A stretch of 64,000 bases of DNA from Cryptomeria japonica (lineage: Eukaryota; Streptophyta; Pinopsida; Cupressales; Cupressaceae), in contig NC_081405.1 in NCBI RefSeq assembly GCF_030272615.1, forward strand, positions 26,926,272-26,990,271. Reading direction: 5' to 3'. The position numbers and the translations under genes are program-made. The first letter of the stretch is position 1, and every line of letters begins with the position of its first letter. Under the pieces are notes generated by a model. The model worked only from the letters and a program-made list of their open reading frames with translations. It was not told the DNA's origin and searched no databases. Shown piece by piece: positions 45,870-58,330 of this stretch.

Positions 45870-48806
45870 ATCCACCCTTCCCAAAATTGCTTGTCCTCAA
45901 GCAATGCCACCACAATTCCAGAAAATTTTAAACTAATCCACACCCAAGCAAGTATGAGCCTAGGGTCCCATGTTCGTCTCAAGAAGAACCTACCATGCTG
46001 ATGCTGCTCCGCTCTGATCACATCAGTGAAAACATCACGCCAAAACTGCACTAACCTCCCTTGTAACTCCAAAATGTTACCATCCATGATACTCAAACTG
46101 GAAATCCCTGAAAGACTGAAATCAATATCATGGAACATCTCGTTCCCATAAGGCTCTAAGTAATCAATATCAACAGTGCCACTGTCTATCACAAGCTTGG
46201 GCAATAGAAAATAAGGTCTACTCAACCCACGATCAAACTCCACAACACATCTCCATATGGTATCTAACAGAGCCACGATTGTCAATGTGACATCTCCAAA
46301 TCTTCTTGCAAAGACGAAAGCATTCCTTTGCAAGAGCTCAACAAACTCATACTCATATCTGCACATGAATCTACTATGCCTCAATTGAATTATCTTGATA
46401 CAACCATGGAGATTTCTGAAAACTCTTACAGTTCGCACTCCAAGCACCTCAAAAAGGTGAACCAAAGAAACCAAAGGTTCGCTGTCCCAACCATAAGAAG
46501 AAGAAAGGGCATAAGGATAACCTCTAGTTAGAGCTTGAAAACTTCCAATACACGGATACTGATTGCCCTCCAAGCAATCTCCAATTGAAAACCATTACTT
46601 GCATGACTAAAGAAATTGCACCAATTCCCCTGAATGAGAGCAAACCATAAAGTGAAGTGGCTAATTTGCAACCAATCAGCAAGCCCAAATCTGAAAATCT
46701 GATCCATTCTTTTCCAAAGAAGATGCCCAGGAGTATGCATTTGATCAATGCTCCAATTTTGAAACAATATCTCATGGTTGCAAATTGCACCTAGATCCTA
46801 GACTTTGCAATGTGATCCACCCTCACCACTGAAGTCAAAAGGAATTCCCACATCAAACTTGAAAAGTGGATTAATAAATGTCCAATCAGCATCTGTATCA
46901 AACAACGGACTATCAACCCACTGATTACTATCAAAGTCATGTTCCACCCAAACATTCTTTTGCACCAAAATCTCTTTTTCAGATCTTTGGGGACAAAGAA
47001 CAAGATCATACTCCTCCTGAATGCAATCAAGCTCCTCCATTACATGATTGATCTCCTTGGCCATTTCTCTATTCTCTTTCTCCCTTAAATGTTTGAAATC
47101 AGCAAACTGATCTTCTACCTCCATTAGAACCAATTGAGTATTTTCTAACATGTCCTTTGTTGACTCAAGCTCAAGAGTAAGCTCTTCAACTTTCCTCTCT
47201 TTTCCTTGGAAATCACTAAGGATCTTCTTTGCTGATTCGATGGCATAATCACGATCTGTGATCAATTGCATGCACTCTGATTTCTATGTCTCCAAAGAGT
47301 CTTTGATGAGTTGCAGATTAGGGAGAGCAACTTCATCCTTAACTCCCTTCCGTCTCTCTTCTATTTGAGCCTTCCAGTATAGTTTTTCTATCAAACTATG
47401 TGTATGGTCAAACCCAGACAGAACTCGCACCTCATTCTCAAAGGACCTCATGAATTTATCCTTCCACTCATGAACATTTAATGGTGGTGTACTAGTCATT
47501 GGCTGCAACTGAAAATCAGAACTTTGTTTCTTGTCTTTGCTGCCCACAAAGCTGCTCCAAAACTCCTTTTCTTCACCAACCACTAGCTGCAATTTCTCAA
47601 TATCATGAAGAGGATCAGATTCTACTAAATCTTCAACTTTTTGCTTACTACCAACTTCATGAATGGGTGAATCAGATTGCATTTTAGAACTTCTTTAAAC
47701 TTTCCATCATCAAAAACCATATGGTCCTCTAACTCTACAACACAATCTGCTTCTTTAAACTTTCCATCATCAGGATCAAAGCGAAATTCATCCCACATAG
47801 GTTCCTTGTCATCGCTAGGTGCCATCATACCTGGATCCCAAGCACTAAAGGGCTGATTACTTTGTTTAGTTAAAAAGTGCTCACCATAGCTCCAAGTATC
47901 ATCCAACTTAGATCTTGAATCTTCTCTTAATTTCCACACATTGCTATTCTCACCAAGAGCAATGCTAGAACCAAGTGATATTTCATCTTCCCACTCAAAC
48001 AGTGAATTGTCATATGTTTTCACTTTACCCATCTCAAACAATGGGTTATCAACGATCTGGGAAGTATTTCCTTTTTCCAACTTAGACCAACAATTTTGCT
48101 GTCCTAAATCTGAAAGTTCCAATTTAGGACATTGCTCAAAGACTTTCAGAATTTGGTCAAGCTCATTCTTCAAACTACGAGTCTCAACCCCATTATTCTG
48201 AAACGCAATTTCTGATTGGTCCTCTAAATCTGCCCCTTGAATGTCATCATTTTGGTATATTTTAAACTCACAAAATAGGACAGCCTCTTGGTCATGAGGA
48301 ACTCCATCATTAGTTGCAATATTTTCAGCTTCATAACATGAATCGCCATCCAACAATCTGTTAATCTTTCCCTCTTGTTTAACATCTTCAATTTTCATCT
48401 GCTCTTCCTCTAGAAGCACATGAGTGCATTCAACACTGTCACTAGCTCCATAAGAAACATTAATAGATTCATCATGCACAACCTCAAATATTGTTTTTTC
48501 TTCTTCTTGAATGACAACCTTATCAATGGTAGGTGCATGCATCACCAAAGAGTCTTCATGAAGCACTGTCTCAAAGTTAGGTGTCAAAACACCAACTCCA
48601 TCATTTGTCTTTGTATTAAAGATATTGTTTTCAGAAACTTCCTTATGTTTGGATTTTGCAAGAACCTTTACGAACCCCATTTTAATATCTGGATCCTTCA
48701 TCAAATTAATCAATCCTTGCTTTAATTCACAAATAGACTTATCTGTATTAGACATTCTTCCAAACTCTGATATGCCACAAAAAAACACGACCCAACAAGA
48801 TGGCAA
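45845..48806 (-). pseudogene. Decayed ORF of ~990 codons in Y, unknown product
   Basis: Not recognised. Pieces: 48,806-47,625 (393 codons, acidic, starting just inside the primer site), 47,682-47,284, 47,271-46,798 (after an in-frame TAG; coiled-coil-like heptads from KVEELTLELESTKDMLE), about 46,790-46,524 (frame uncertain) and 46,573-45,845 (RYEYEFVELLQRN, then RDVFTDVIRAE). It ends ALLEDKQFWEGWIVMSP, where the polypurine tract and the LTR start are part of the reading frame, an arrangement common at the end of Ty3-type pol. Yet no gag, protease, RT or integrase motif is present. A direct repeat of about 23 bp lies 60 bp apart at 47,691 and 47,751. It is likely the private ORF of a non-autonomous element. 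Confidence 0.55.
45870..45883 (-). other. Polypurine tract of Y
   Basis: Minus strand GGGAAGGGTGGAT directly before the TGTAATG start of the 3' LTR. Confidence 0.8.
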
Positions 48807-48857
48807 GGAGAACTTGTGCTCTGATTAATTTGAACACACAGGCTGACAGGAAAACCA

Positions 48858-48869
48858 GCTCTGATACCA
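48858..48869 (-). promoter_or_regulatory. Primer-binding site of Y
   Basis: Minus strand TGGTATCAGAGC one base after the LTR end (GGGATATTACA). Confidence 0.9.
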
Positions 48870-48870
48870 T

Positions 48871-51050
48871 TGTAATATCCCAGTTATTTTTTTGTTTGTT
48901 TTTAGGCGAATAACAATCATCCACAACAAATAACCCGTTAAGGTTAGAAAGCATAAACTGAAAACTTGTTGAAGATTGCAACCCTTCCACTTTCTGATCA
49001 CCAAGTGCCCAATGTGGGAAGTTGAGAGCATACGGTGAATAGGGGATCGTTAGTTCTCAAACTGCTGAAAGATGAAATGAAATACAATACTTGGCGGCAA
49101 GCCAGCCCCTTTCGCTTATCCAGCGAGAATGCAAGAAACTTGGCGGTGAACCAGCCAAGAGAAACACACAAGGCACAAATCACTCGACTGCAATATTTCA
49201 GCGTGAGGACTGAAATTACAAAACAAACTCAACTCAACCGCTTATGCAGCGGGAGGACCATTACAATCAGACATCACTCGACCACTTATGCAGTGGGAGG
49301 ATTGAATTACAATTTACTTGCAAATAGGCGGCAAGCCAGCCTTTTCCACTTTTCAGCGGGGTGAGATTTAAAAGGTAGAATTGGTTAGTAGTACTACTAC
49401 TTAACCTTACAATAATCAAGACAATGTGAGAAGAGAGTAATGCTGAACATCCAATTAAGAACATGAAATTTCTGCTAACATAAAAAATCTGCAGGCTGGA
49501 ATTGCAAAACCAGCAGCCTGTGGATTCACTAAAACGCTCATAACTCTCTCATTACTCACCCAATTCACCCAAAATCTGTTCTAAACAATTGCTATACCCG
49601 CCACAATGAGAACAAACCCAAGGAAAGCCATCGAAACACCTATATTTATTTTGCACGCTTCCCAATGCATTAACTAAACCCCACACCTAACCTGGGAAGT
49701 TCAATTTTCAATATAAAAATCCACACTCAAAATAAGATGCTAAAAACTCACAATATGCATCGCCGTGGTAGGAAGGAAGGATGGGCCGGTACCCAGAATG
49801 AGGGAATCGCCTGGCCAAGAGGTGCGAGCAAAATACACTTTCAGCAGTCCTGCGACCAGCAACCAGCAACCAACAACCAGAAAACACTCCAATCTCAATC
49901 AAAACACTCCACAATCTGCAACTCACTTACCGATAGCACTGGGAATACATGAACATAGCTAGGTACTATCTTGCAAGTATGAAACTGAGACTTAGCTAGG
50001 AAGCCACACTTCGAAGCTCAGATTTTTCAATCGCCAATTCGGCAGCGTAACGATGCAAATTCATTTGATACCAAATGAGAAGCCCAACACTCTCATTTAT
50101 AGATTTTGAGGGCTCAAATTCAAATTCACAATCCCTCCAAATGAACGCCAAATCCAAATGCACATTCACTTCACATTATTTTGAAATTACATTTCATTTC
50201 TCCTTTCTCCAAATCGACCTTCTCATAGGAGCAAATATTCTTTATAAAAATGACAATAAAATCATAATGTGGCATCCAAGGTAGATAAGTGAAATATATT
50301 ATAAAATTAACTTATTTCCCCATAAAGCGTCCATCTTGCCGTATTAATATTTCACTTTATAAAGTATTTTTCCTCAACAATAAATCACCCAATATATAAT
50401 TAAGGAAATGACTTATATATCAATATAACTTAAGCAACCCCTTTTAAATAAATCGTCCAACCTTTGCCTTAAGTTATAATTTAATTTAAAACACCATTTT
50501 TCATCAAATACTGAACCTGCCAAAACAAGCTCCAAGGATATGGGGAAACAAGTTGAGAGAATGGCCCTGCCAGAAATAGTCACTAAACTGAGCTGAGGAA
50601 CCCTTGCCAAGAATAGCACCAAAAAAAGAGGGAAGACCAACTACTCAAACTGACTTGTCGGAAATAGCCATCTGAACAAGCCTGTTGACAACTTGCTAAA
50701 AATAGAACTGCTAAAAATAGTACTTACTAAAAATAGCATATTGCTAAAAATAGTAAGTGTTTCCAAAGTGATTTTAACCACATTCTGAGCAATTGTCGTA
50801 CTTACTAAAAATAGTAAGTATGGAAAAAGTCACTTGATGCAGATGCATGTCGAACCATCCTGAAGCTCTCTGAAAACCTAGAAGGAATCCAGAATCCAAA
50901 CTGTCAAACTTCCACATATAGCCCCTGAAAACACCAAAGAATCCTTCTAGAAAATAGGAAACCCTAATTTCTGCCCCTGACTAGCCTACGGGCCTTCAAA
51001 CTAGGCTAACGACCAACAAAACTAATCACTGCGGAGAAGGGAACATTACA
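48871..51050 (-). mobile_element. 5' LTR of Y, ~2.18 kb
   Basis: It is bounded by TGTAATATCC and GAACATTACA on the plus strand, and lies between the Y primer site and X internal sequence. The part 49,080-49,380 has several GGCGGCAAGCCAGCC and CAGCGGGAGGA words repeated. It is non-coding. The right flank TGATT would be its target duplication; the partner was lost with the deletion at 45,315. Confidence 0.75.
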
Positions 51051-51435
51051 TGATTTTGCTTTCAATTGATATGAACTTGTGGATACCAAATCATCCTCAT
51101 GATCTGGTATACACATAAATTGTGTGAATGAGAGCATGTCTTGTATCTCCTTAGGACGAGAATGATACTTATGGTAGTTGCTCATAATTGCATCATTCAA
51201 TGCCTTGGCATGGGGCCTCTTACTGGTACTTGTTGATGGAGATGAAACCTTAGTTTTCCTTGAATGTGCAATATCTAAACGCTGCAATTCACAACTAGGT
51301 ACCTTTTCCCTCATTGGTGAAGGAGGGAGGAAGGTAGGTAATAATCTTCCACCTTTAATTCTGGCCATTGACGTAATTGGCAATTGAAGCATTGATTTCT
51401 ACCCTTAGGCTGACAGAATCATGCTCTGATACCAC
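51051..51435 (-). pseudogene. Remnant of X internal region with ORF start
   Basis: The minus-strand ORF starts at the ATG at 51,392, 31 bases inside the primer site, as MLQLPITSMARIKGGRLLP. It continues for ~114 codons, basic and Ser/Pro-rich, until the Y insertion at 51,050; its last residues come from Y. The product is unknown. Primer site TGGTATCAGAGC lies at 51,434-51,423. Confidence 0.5.
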
Positions 51436-53056
51436 TGAAAGATGCCAACTAGGATTTGGCTCTAATCTAATATGTTCGTTTCAATCTGAGACTTTGACTA
51501 GCATATAGGTGTTTCGGGTTTTTGAAGTAGTTTTGAGTTTTTAGTATTTTGGAGGAGTTTTTGAATGATGCACCATAAAAACAATTACAAATAGAAACTT
51601 AACTAATTCTGAAAATTGAAATCAGATCTCTGATTTTTATTACAACAATGCAATATGACAAAGAATAACAATTTATTTCACTCAGAGTGCAAATTTGCAT
51701 ACCAGGTGTCTTGAGCCTGCCTGGTTGAACCTCCTTATTTAAGTGGAATTCAATATATGCTGAAGTAGGAACTTCCTGAATGTGATAAAAACTCCAATTG
51801 ACTTTATTGACCCTAAAATGAATTACTAAAAACAATTGAAGAGGAATTCTGTAGAGCCGGATGGAATTCTAACTCCTTGCCAGGCGTTGCCCTTCAGGAA
51901 TGAAGAATTTCCTTGTATTATTGAATGTGCTGATCACATACGACCTTATTTCTCTAGAATAACTTCTAATGTGCTGATTCTAATCACCAACAATGAATTT
52001 GAATGCAATTTGCTGATGTAAAGCCCTTGCAATTATTTTCTACAATCTCTAGGCAAGATTTGGTGGGGATTGTACGATTTGCTAGAATATGGTCTAATTT
52101 GCTGATAAGATCTTCCAAACTTGCTCAGATCTGAAATATAAGCTGTATAGTTGATGTCAAACCCTGTAAACTTCTGATTTTTGGCCCCCAATGGTCTGAA
52201 ATGAAGTTCTTTGTGTGCTGATATGTTGAATGGTGAAGGGGCTACGTCCTAACACTTGAAATCTGGAGGTTTTTGTCCCTAAATTTTTTCTCTGACCTTT
52301 GCCAAACATTGCAGACTTGCTGATAAGAGAAATGCTGCCAAAACAATGAATAATGAATGCCCAAAATGGCCTCCAACTTGTTGCTTTATTGGTCTCAAAC
52401 CCTAATTCGTTTTTAGGGTTGCCTTGCATTTTTTTAAATTAAATTTTCTCTTTTCCTTATGTTTCCCTCAACCCCCTTAGGCTCCCCTATTAATAAAATT
52501 AAGTTGTTTTTAAAAAACAACTTAGCTCATGTCTCCTAGGCATCATGGCACAAGTGGGCCCCAACTTGTTACTTTATTATAATAATATGAAGTAACATTA
52601 TTATTATTTATTTAGATCCATCTTAGGAAATATTAAATATTTCCCAAATAATTCATAAAATGCTCCTTGGGTCTCAGAACTGAAATCTGATTGAAGATAC
52701 CTGATCGAGGATGTTACCCCAATGTTGCAGGCGAATTGGCAGTGATCCCCTAAAAAGTAGGAATCCCCCTAGAAAGTAGGAAACTGTCTCCAAACATTTG
52801 GGAATGCTTAAAACGATTCTGCTCTACTCTATGGCCCTCCAAGTGGTCAACCAGACAACTAGTAGTCCTCCCTAAAAAATAGGGATCCCTCCTAAAAATT
52901 AGGAACTGCCTTTGAACATCCTTAATGGCTTATAAAGCCCCTACGCAACTCCACAAGCCTCAGTTTGGGTTCCCTCTTCACTTCACTGGTCTACGAGAGT
53001 CAGATGATAGGCCAATCCTTGCTCAACTGCTTGTCACCTAGGAAGGGGACATTACA
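51436..53056 (-). mobile_element. 5' LTR of X, 1,621 bp
   Basis: TGAAAGATGCC...GGGGACATTACA on the plus strand, with the primer site at its left and the GAGGG target duplication at its right (53,057-53,061). It contains several short palindromes of the type CCTA-AAAA-TAGG (52,750-52,905). Confidence 0.9.
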
Positions 53057-53386
53057 GAGGGTTTAGTAATTCGCAATCACGTGTGAATTTTCAAATATTT
53101 TTTTGCAGGGTCAAAGGTTTTTTAGTCCTCCCTAAAAAATAGGGATCCTTCCTAAAAATTAGGAACTGCCTTTGAACATCTAAAATGGCTTATAAAGCCC
53201 CTGCACAAATCCACAAGCCTCAGTTTGGGTTCCCTCTTCACTTCACTGGCCTTCGAGAACCAGATGATAGGCCAATCCCTGCTTAACTCCTTGTCACCTA
53301 GGAAGGGGACATTTCAGAGGGTTTAGTAATTTGCAATCACGTGTGAATTTTCAAATTTTTTTTTGTAGGGTCAAAGGTTTTTTAAA
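52863..53386. repeat. 262-bp tandem duplication across the X/Z junction
   Basis: Units begin TAGTCCTCCCTAAAAAATAG at 52,863 and 53,125. Each holds the last ~194 bp of the X LTR plus ~68 bp of Z (GAGGGTTTAGTAATT...GGGTCAAAGG). The duplication therefore occurred after X was inserted. The units differ at a few percent of positions. Confidence 0.9.
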
Positions 53387-55027
53387 GGTTGTTTGTCAAG
53401 TCTATAATTCACGATTTTTAATGGTGTGAGACCTTGGGATTCGTGTTTGGTGACTTTTTTTTAGAGGTCAGATTTCAAGGCAGATTTTTCTCAAGGCAAG
53501 TGTTCGCTATTTTGGCTTTGTTTTCCAATGGTGTTTTCTTTTGCGGATTTTTTGAGAAGTATTCGTGAAAAGGTCGCGTTTGAACTTGTGAGGATTTCTA
53601 GTGCAAAATTTGTAACCCGTGTTGGTGTCAAAAATCGTAATTTTGGGCTCTTATTGGTTTCTGTGAGAGTTGGGTTTTTTTTTTTGAATTATTCTATGCT
53701 CGTGTAGGGATTTCTGGTCTTTTCAAATCATCCGATGGATTGTTTTCTCGATGCTTCCGGTTTTCATTTCATGTTCTTTCTGTGCACGTCTTTTGTGTGC
53801 CGTTTTTCTGAGTCGTGTGTCAGCTTTCTGCTCTTGTTTTTTTGTTTTTGGTGGCCGTCTTTGAAAAATCGCGATGGGGTTTCTGTGAATCCATGATGAG
53901 TTGCTGCATTTTGACGGATTTGTCTGATTTTTTGGCTCGAGTTTGACTTTTTTGGCCCGTGTTTGAGTTTTTTGGCCTTCCAAGGGCATGCACCCAGTGT
54001 TTTTTCTTTCGCCTGCATTTTCTGGTTCGTGGTTCGCGGCTGCGTTGTCTTTGCTTTCATTTCTTTTTTGTTTCGGCTAGGGTTTTTTGTGCTTGTTTGC
54101 ATTTGCTGACCACTACCTTTTCTCTGCGACAATGTTGTTTCTTCCCGCGACATGACCCTTCTTTGGTTGCAGCTTGTCTTCGCTTTTAGTTTTTATAATT
54201 TTTTGTCCTTAAAAAAATTATTAGTAGGTTTTTTATAGTTTTTTGTCCTCAAAAATATGAGTTTTTCATATTTTTTGTCCTTACAAAATTATTCATGGGG
54301 TTTATAATTTTTCCCTTAAAAAATTATTTTGAGGGAAAATATTATTGTGGGTTTTATATTTTTTTCCATAAAAAATTTGTTTGGGGCTAAAAAAAAAATT
54401 ATTTTGGGTTTATAATTTTTTCCTAAAAAATTATAAATTGGTTTTGATCGATTTTTCCTCAAAATCATGTTTCATCTGTAATTCATGAAGTTGCTTGTTT
54501 GCGTGGGATTTTGTTACTCATGGTTTTCTAATTTTTTTCACAAAAAATTATGATGGGTGTTTCAGGGTTTGATGGATTTTTCCACAAAATTTTTTGTTTG
54601 TTGCGGTCTGTTTTGGGTCGCACCTAGAGTTGTTGGGGCGAACATCTACAAACGTTGTATCTTGCAATCTATTTTGGAGTTGTTGGAGTGAACAATGCTC
54701 AATGCTCATCTGCAAAAGTTTTTGCAGTTTTTGACAAAATCGTGTCTTTTGCTCTTTGGAGGGTTTGCTGTTTTTTCTTGAAAATTGTGATTTCATGTTT
54801 TTTTTCTTTCAGCTCATTAATTCGTGTGATGGTTCTTTAATTCATGTGTGATGGCTATAGTAGGTTGGACAGATTTTGGTACTCTTGGTCATTAACATTT
54901 TGCAGATCTAGGGAGGGTCTCAACAACAATAGAGTGTTCTGAAGAGAAGGGGTAGCCTTCTTTGCATTTCTGTTCAAAAGACTTGCAGTGTCTTTTGTAG
55001 GGTAGTGAGTATGATGACCATTAAGGG
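53387..55027 (+). mobile_element. Internal region of Z, non-coding
   Basis: T-rich sequence. From 54,190 to 54,600 it has repeated TTTTTGTCC(T/C)(T/C)A and AAAAATTAT words at ~40-60 bp. It ends CATTAAGGGAGGG, a polypurine tract before the LTR. No gag-pol motif is seen; a 129-codon open frame on the minus strand (54,153-53,764) is Lys-rich and not convincing. Confidence 0.5.
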
Positions 55028-55241
55028 AGGGTATTATTATAATATTATATTATTTCTATAATGGTCATCTTAGTTGTCATTTTAAGTTCTGTTTAGAGTC
55101 TCTTGGTCATCTTAAGTTCTGTTTAAAGTTTCTATGTTTAGAGTCAGTTGTAATTGCAGTTAATTGTTAGTTTCTATCAAAAACACCTTCTTGTAATCTC
55201 TATTTAAGGAGTTTTCGTTTCCTTTGTTTAATATCGAATTA
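55028..55241 (+). mobile_element. 3' LTR of Z
   Basis: It matches the 5' LTR at 43,483 and ends TTTAAACA. It follows the AAGGGAGGG polypurine tract. Confidence 0.75.
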
Positions 55242-55802
55242 TTTAAACACATTCGACCATTGTACTGTCCTCCTTGGACATTCTCCACTGCTTCCTTTGA
55301 GGGTTTGACCTTGCATGACAACTTGAACATTGTCGTGCTCTTACGAATCAACCACGAGGCCAACCCCTACCATATTTTTTAATAGTATTTAATATATTAA
55401 CAACAATCATATATATATATATATATATTTGATACCGTATTCGTGTCCATGCAACTTTGGTTGAAAGTCTTTGCTTGGTGCCCTTCAAGTAGGAACCTAG
55501 GAAGGCCCGATGTATTTTTATTGTTTTGAGTTTACAATTTCTATGCTACACTTACCATCTTCTGCAAAACTTGATAAGAGCTGAATTAGTTGGGTGAAGC
55601 TTGCTATCATTCTTTTGTTGTCCTAGTGATATTGTCTTAGGGCCATAGTTGCATAAATACCCAATTTGCTACTTAAAAATTTCTTTGATTGTATTGTGGA
55701 TCAACTAGCTGCTTCATTTGGTTCAGTTTCTTTGGTGATTTTTCTCTTAGACTAGAGAGTATCTCTTGCTGGTACCAATATAGTGTTAATGGATGGTGGA
55801 TG
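55242..55802. other. Flank between Z and W1
   Basis: It contains an (AT)n run (55,411-55,430), a copy of the AATATATTAACAAC segment seen at 42,867, and CCATGCAACTTTGGTTG at 55,447-55,463, the inverted partner of 42,257-42,270. No gene is seen. Confidence 0.4.
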
Positions 55803-56868
55803 TGTTGATGTGTTTTTTACGCACATGTGAACACAGAATAAAATACCTAAAGGTACCTTATCCTCTCTTGAATAAAGTCTCCGAATGCTGAAGATGTCGC
55901 AAAAAGGATCAATCGGGATGACTTCAAGGTTCTTGTATGTAGGATCTCTACGTGTGGATAAGCACCAGTGGTCGTTGTGAATGCTGTTTCTTCAAGGGGT
56001 CTTACGCTTGGTGACTGAACTTCTGATTTGCTTTGAATATTGCTGGAACACAGGCTTTTACTGCCTTAGATTTGAAAAAAAAGGAAAAAAGACGAGGGCG
56101 AGGAAAGGATCTAATCCTAACACTAAGAATGTAAGAGCAATGAATGATCTTTGATGAAATTCTAACTAAGTCTTGTTTTGACATCCCAAGACCATCTCCA
56201 CAAGGTTAGTGCGATCTTCGAAGGAAAGCTTTATGATGTTCAAATCATCACTGCAGGCATAGACACCATCAGGCTGATACATATCAATGAAGAAGCGACA
56301 ATTGAAGTTAAGCTTAAGCTGAATGATTCCAGTTGACTACACAAGGCAAGTTCGCAATCAACAAACTGCTAGTAGTATGGATATACGAATTTCACCATCA
56401 ATCAAGCACATTTCTTCCACTCATCTAGTAACATGAAATCAAATATGAAAAGTATAGAGACCATGCAAATTGTTGAATCGACCCATGAATTTCACCATTT
56501 CTTCAATGAAGTTTTACAAGTCTTTTACAACAACACCTTGGCAACAATCTTTGCCTTCTCTCTCTACTCTACTCTAATTGCTATACTATTAACTGACTAT
56601 TCACCTTCTAACTACTCTCTATCTACTCACTCCTTTCTAACTCTCTAACTGCCTTTACAAAATGAAGAGTCGGGGCTTATATAGTGCCCACAATACAATT
56701 CGATGGCTCAGATGAATTTGAGATCAATGGCCAAGATTCAACAATGAAAACCCTAATTAGGGTTTGTTACAACCATTACATAACATTTAATGCTTGACCA
56801 ATGATAAAATTGCATCTTTAGGACACATGTCTTCTCTGGAAAATTCGACCAATGGATAGCTGGGGTAG
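55803..56868 (-). mobile_element. W1 unit, first part (3' portion), minus strand
   Basis: It begins TGTTGATGTGTTTTTTACGC and includes the AGAATAAAATACC, CCTAATTAGGGTTTGTTAC and TATATAAGCCCC (minus, near 56,673) blocks. It is cut at 56,868 by W2 and resumes at 61,159. Confidence 0.8.
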
Positions 56869-57741
56869 TGTTGACGTGTATTTTGTACACTATCAAACAC
56901 AGAATAAAATACCCAAGGGTACCTTATCCTCTCTTGAATAAAGCCTCTGAATGCTGAAGATATCGCGAGAAAGGATCAATCAGGGTGACTTCAAGGTTCT
57001 TCGTTGTAGGATCTCTACGTGTGGATAAGCTCTCTGTGGTATGATGTGATTTGCTGGAATCACAAGAGGACTTACATTTGATGATTGAACTTTTGATTTG
57101 CTTTGAATATTTAATGGAACACAAGATTTTACTGCCTTAGATTTGAAAAAAGGAAAAAAGATGAGGGCGAGGAAAGGATCTAATCCTAACACTAAGAATG
57201 TAAGAGCAATGAATGATCTTTGATGGAATTCTAACTAAGTCTTGTTTTGACATCACAGGAACATCTCCACAAGGTTAGTGCGATCTTCGAAGGAAAGCTT
57301 TATGATGTTCAAATCATCATTGCAGGCATAGACACCATCAGGTTGATGCATATGAATGAAGAAGCGATAATTGAAGTTAGGCTTAAGCTGAACGATTCTA
57401 GTTGACTACACAAGGCAAGTCTGCAATCAACAAACTGCTAGTAGTATGGATATACGAATTCCACCATCAATCAAGCACATTTCTTCCACTCATCTAATAA
57501 CATGAAATTAAATATGAGAAGTATAAAGACCATGCAAATTGTCGAATCGACCCATAAATTTCACCATTTCTTCAATGAAGTTACAAGTCTTGTACAACAA
57601 CATCTTGGCAACAATCTTTGCCTTCTCTCTACGCTCTACTCTAATTGCTATTCTATCAACTGCTAATTACCTTCTAACTACTCTCTATTCACTAACTCTA
57701 TTTTATTGCTTTCTATCTATCCCTTTACAAATGAAATGCCA

Positions 57742-57753
57742 GGGCTTATATAG
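57742..57753 (-). promoter_or_regulatory. TATA box of W2
   Basis: Minus strand CTATATAAGCCC followed by CATTTCATTTGTAAAGG, the same pair as in P and Q. Confidence 0.55.
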
Positions 57754-58194
57754 TGCCCATAATACAATTCGATGGCTAAGATCAATTTGAGATCAAAGGT
57801 CAAGATTCAACAATGAAAACCCTAATTAGGGTTTGTTACAACCATTACATAACATTTAATGCTTGACCAATGAAATAATTGTATTGCTTGGACACATGTC
57901 CTCCCTGGAAAATTCGACCAATGGATAGATGGGGTAGGTACATCGAAGTTTTTACCACCTTCCATGAGTTAGGTACATTGAATCTGGACATGCTGAGGTG
58001 GACCACATTGACTGGAGAAGTGATGACTAGGATGCCACCTGGTCTGACACTTGTAACTTGGTAGATATTCAACTTGATGTTGTTGAGAAGCTAGCTTTAA
58101 TTAACTCTTTTGGAATTATCTGCTTCTTCAATGAACCCTTGTTCTGACTTCTCATGTCCTTGATTTGCAGGATGATGATGTACCTCGCCTTGGA

Positions 58195-58330
58195 ATGCTG
58201 GATTGGAAGAGGTTGCCCTTGATGACGTTGGATCGAAGAAGGTCGTCCTTGTCAATGCTTGACTGGAGGAGGTCGCCCTTGTCTTTGCTTGATCTTCTTG
58301 AAGGAGACCGCCCTTGATCTGGCTTGATTT
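58195..58330. repeat. ~28-32-bp tandem repeat in W2
   Basis: Four imperfect units of the form GA(C/T)(T/C)GGA(G/A)GAGGT(C/T)GCCCTTG. An equivalent block lies in W1 at 61,415-61,530. Minus-strand open frames here (58,447-58,097 and 61,586-61,071) share MLC(R/S)YQDGDS(Q/R)ARRIYKS. That could be a short peptide conserved between W1 and W2, but the tandem repeats make it doubtful. Confidence 0.65.

Noticed and set aside
53764-54153. Lys-rich open frame of 129 codons on the minus strand
   Set aside because: It lies in T-rich non-coding sequence of Z and overlaps another frame of similar quality; explained by composition.
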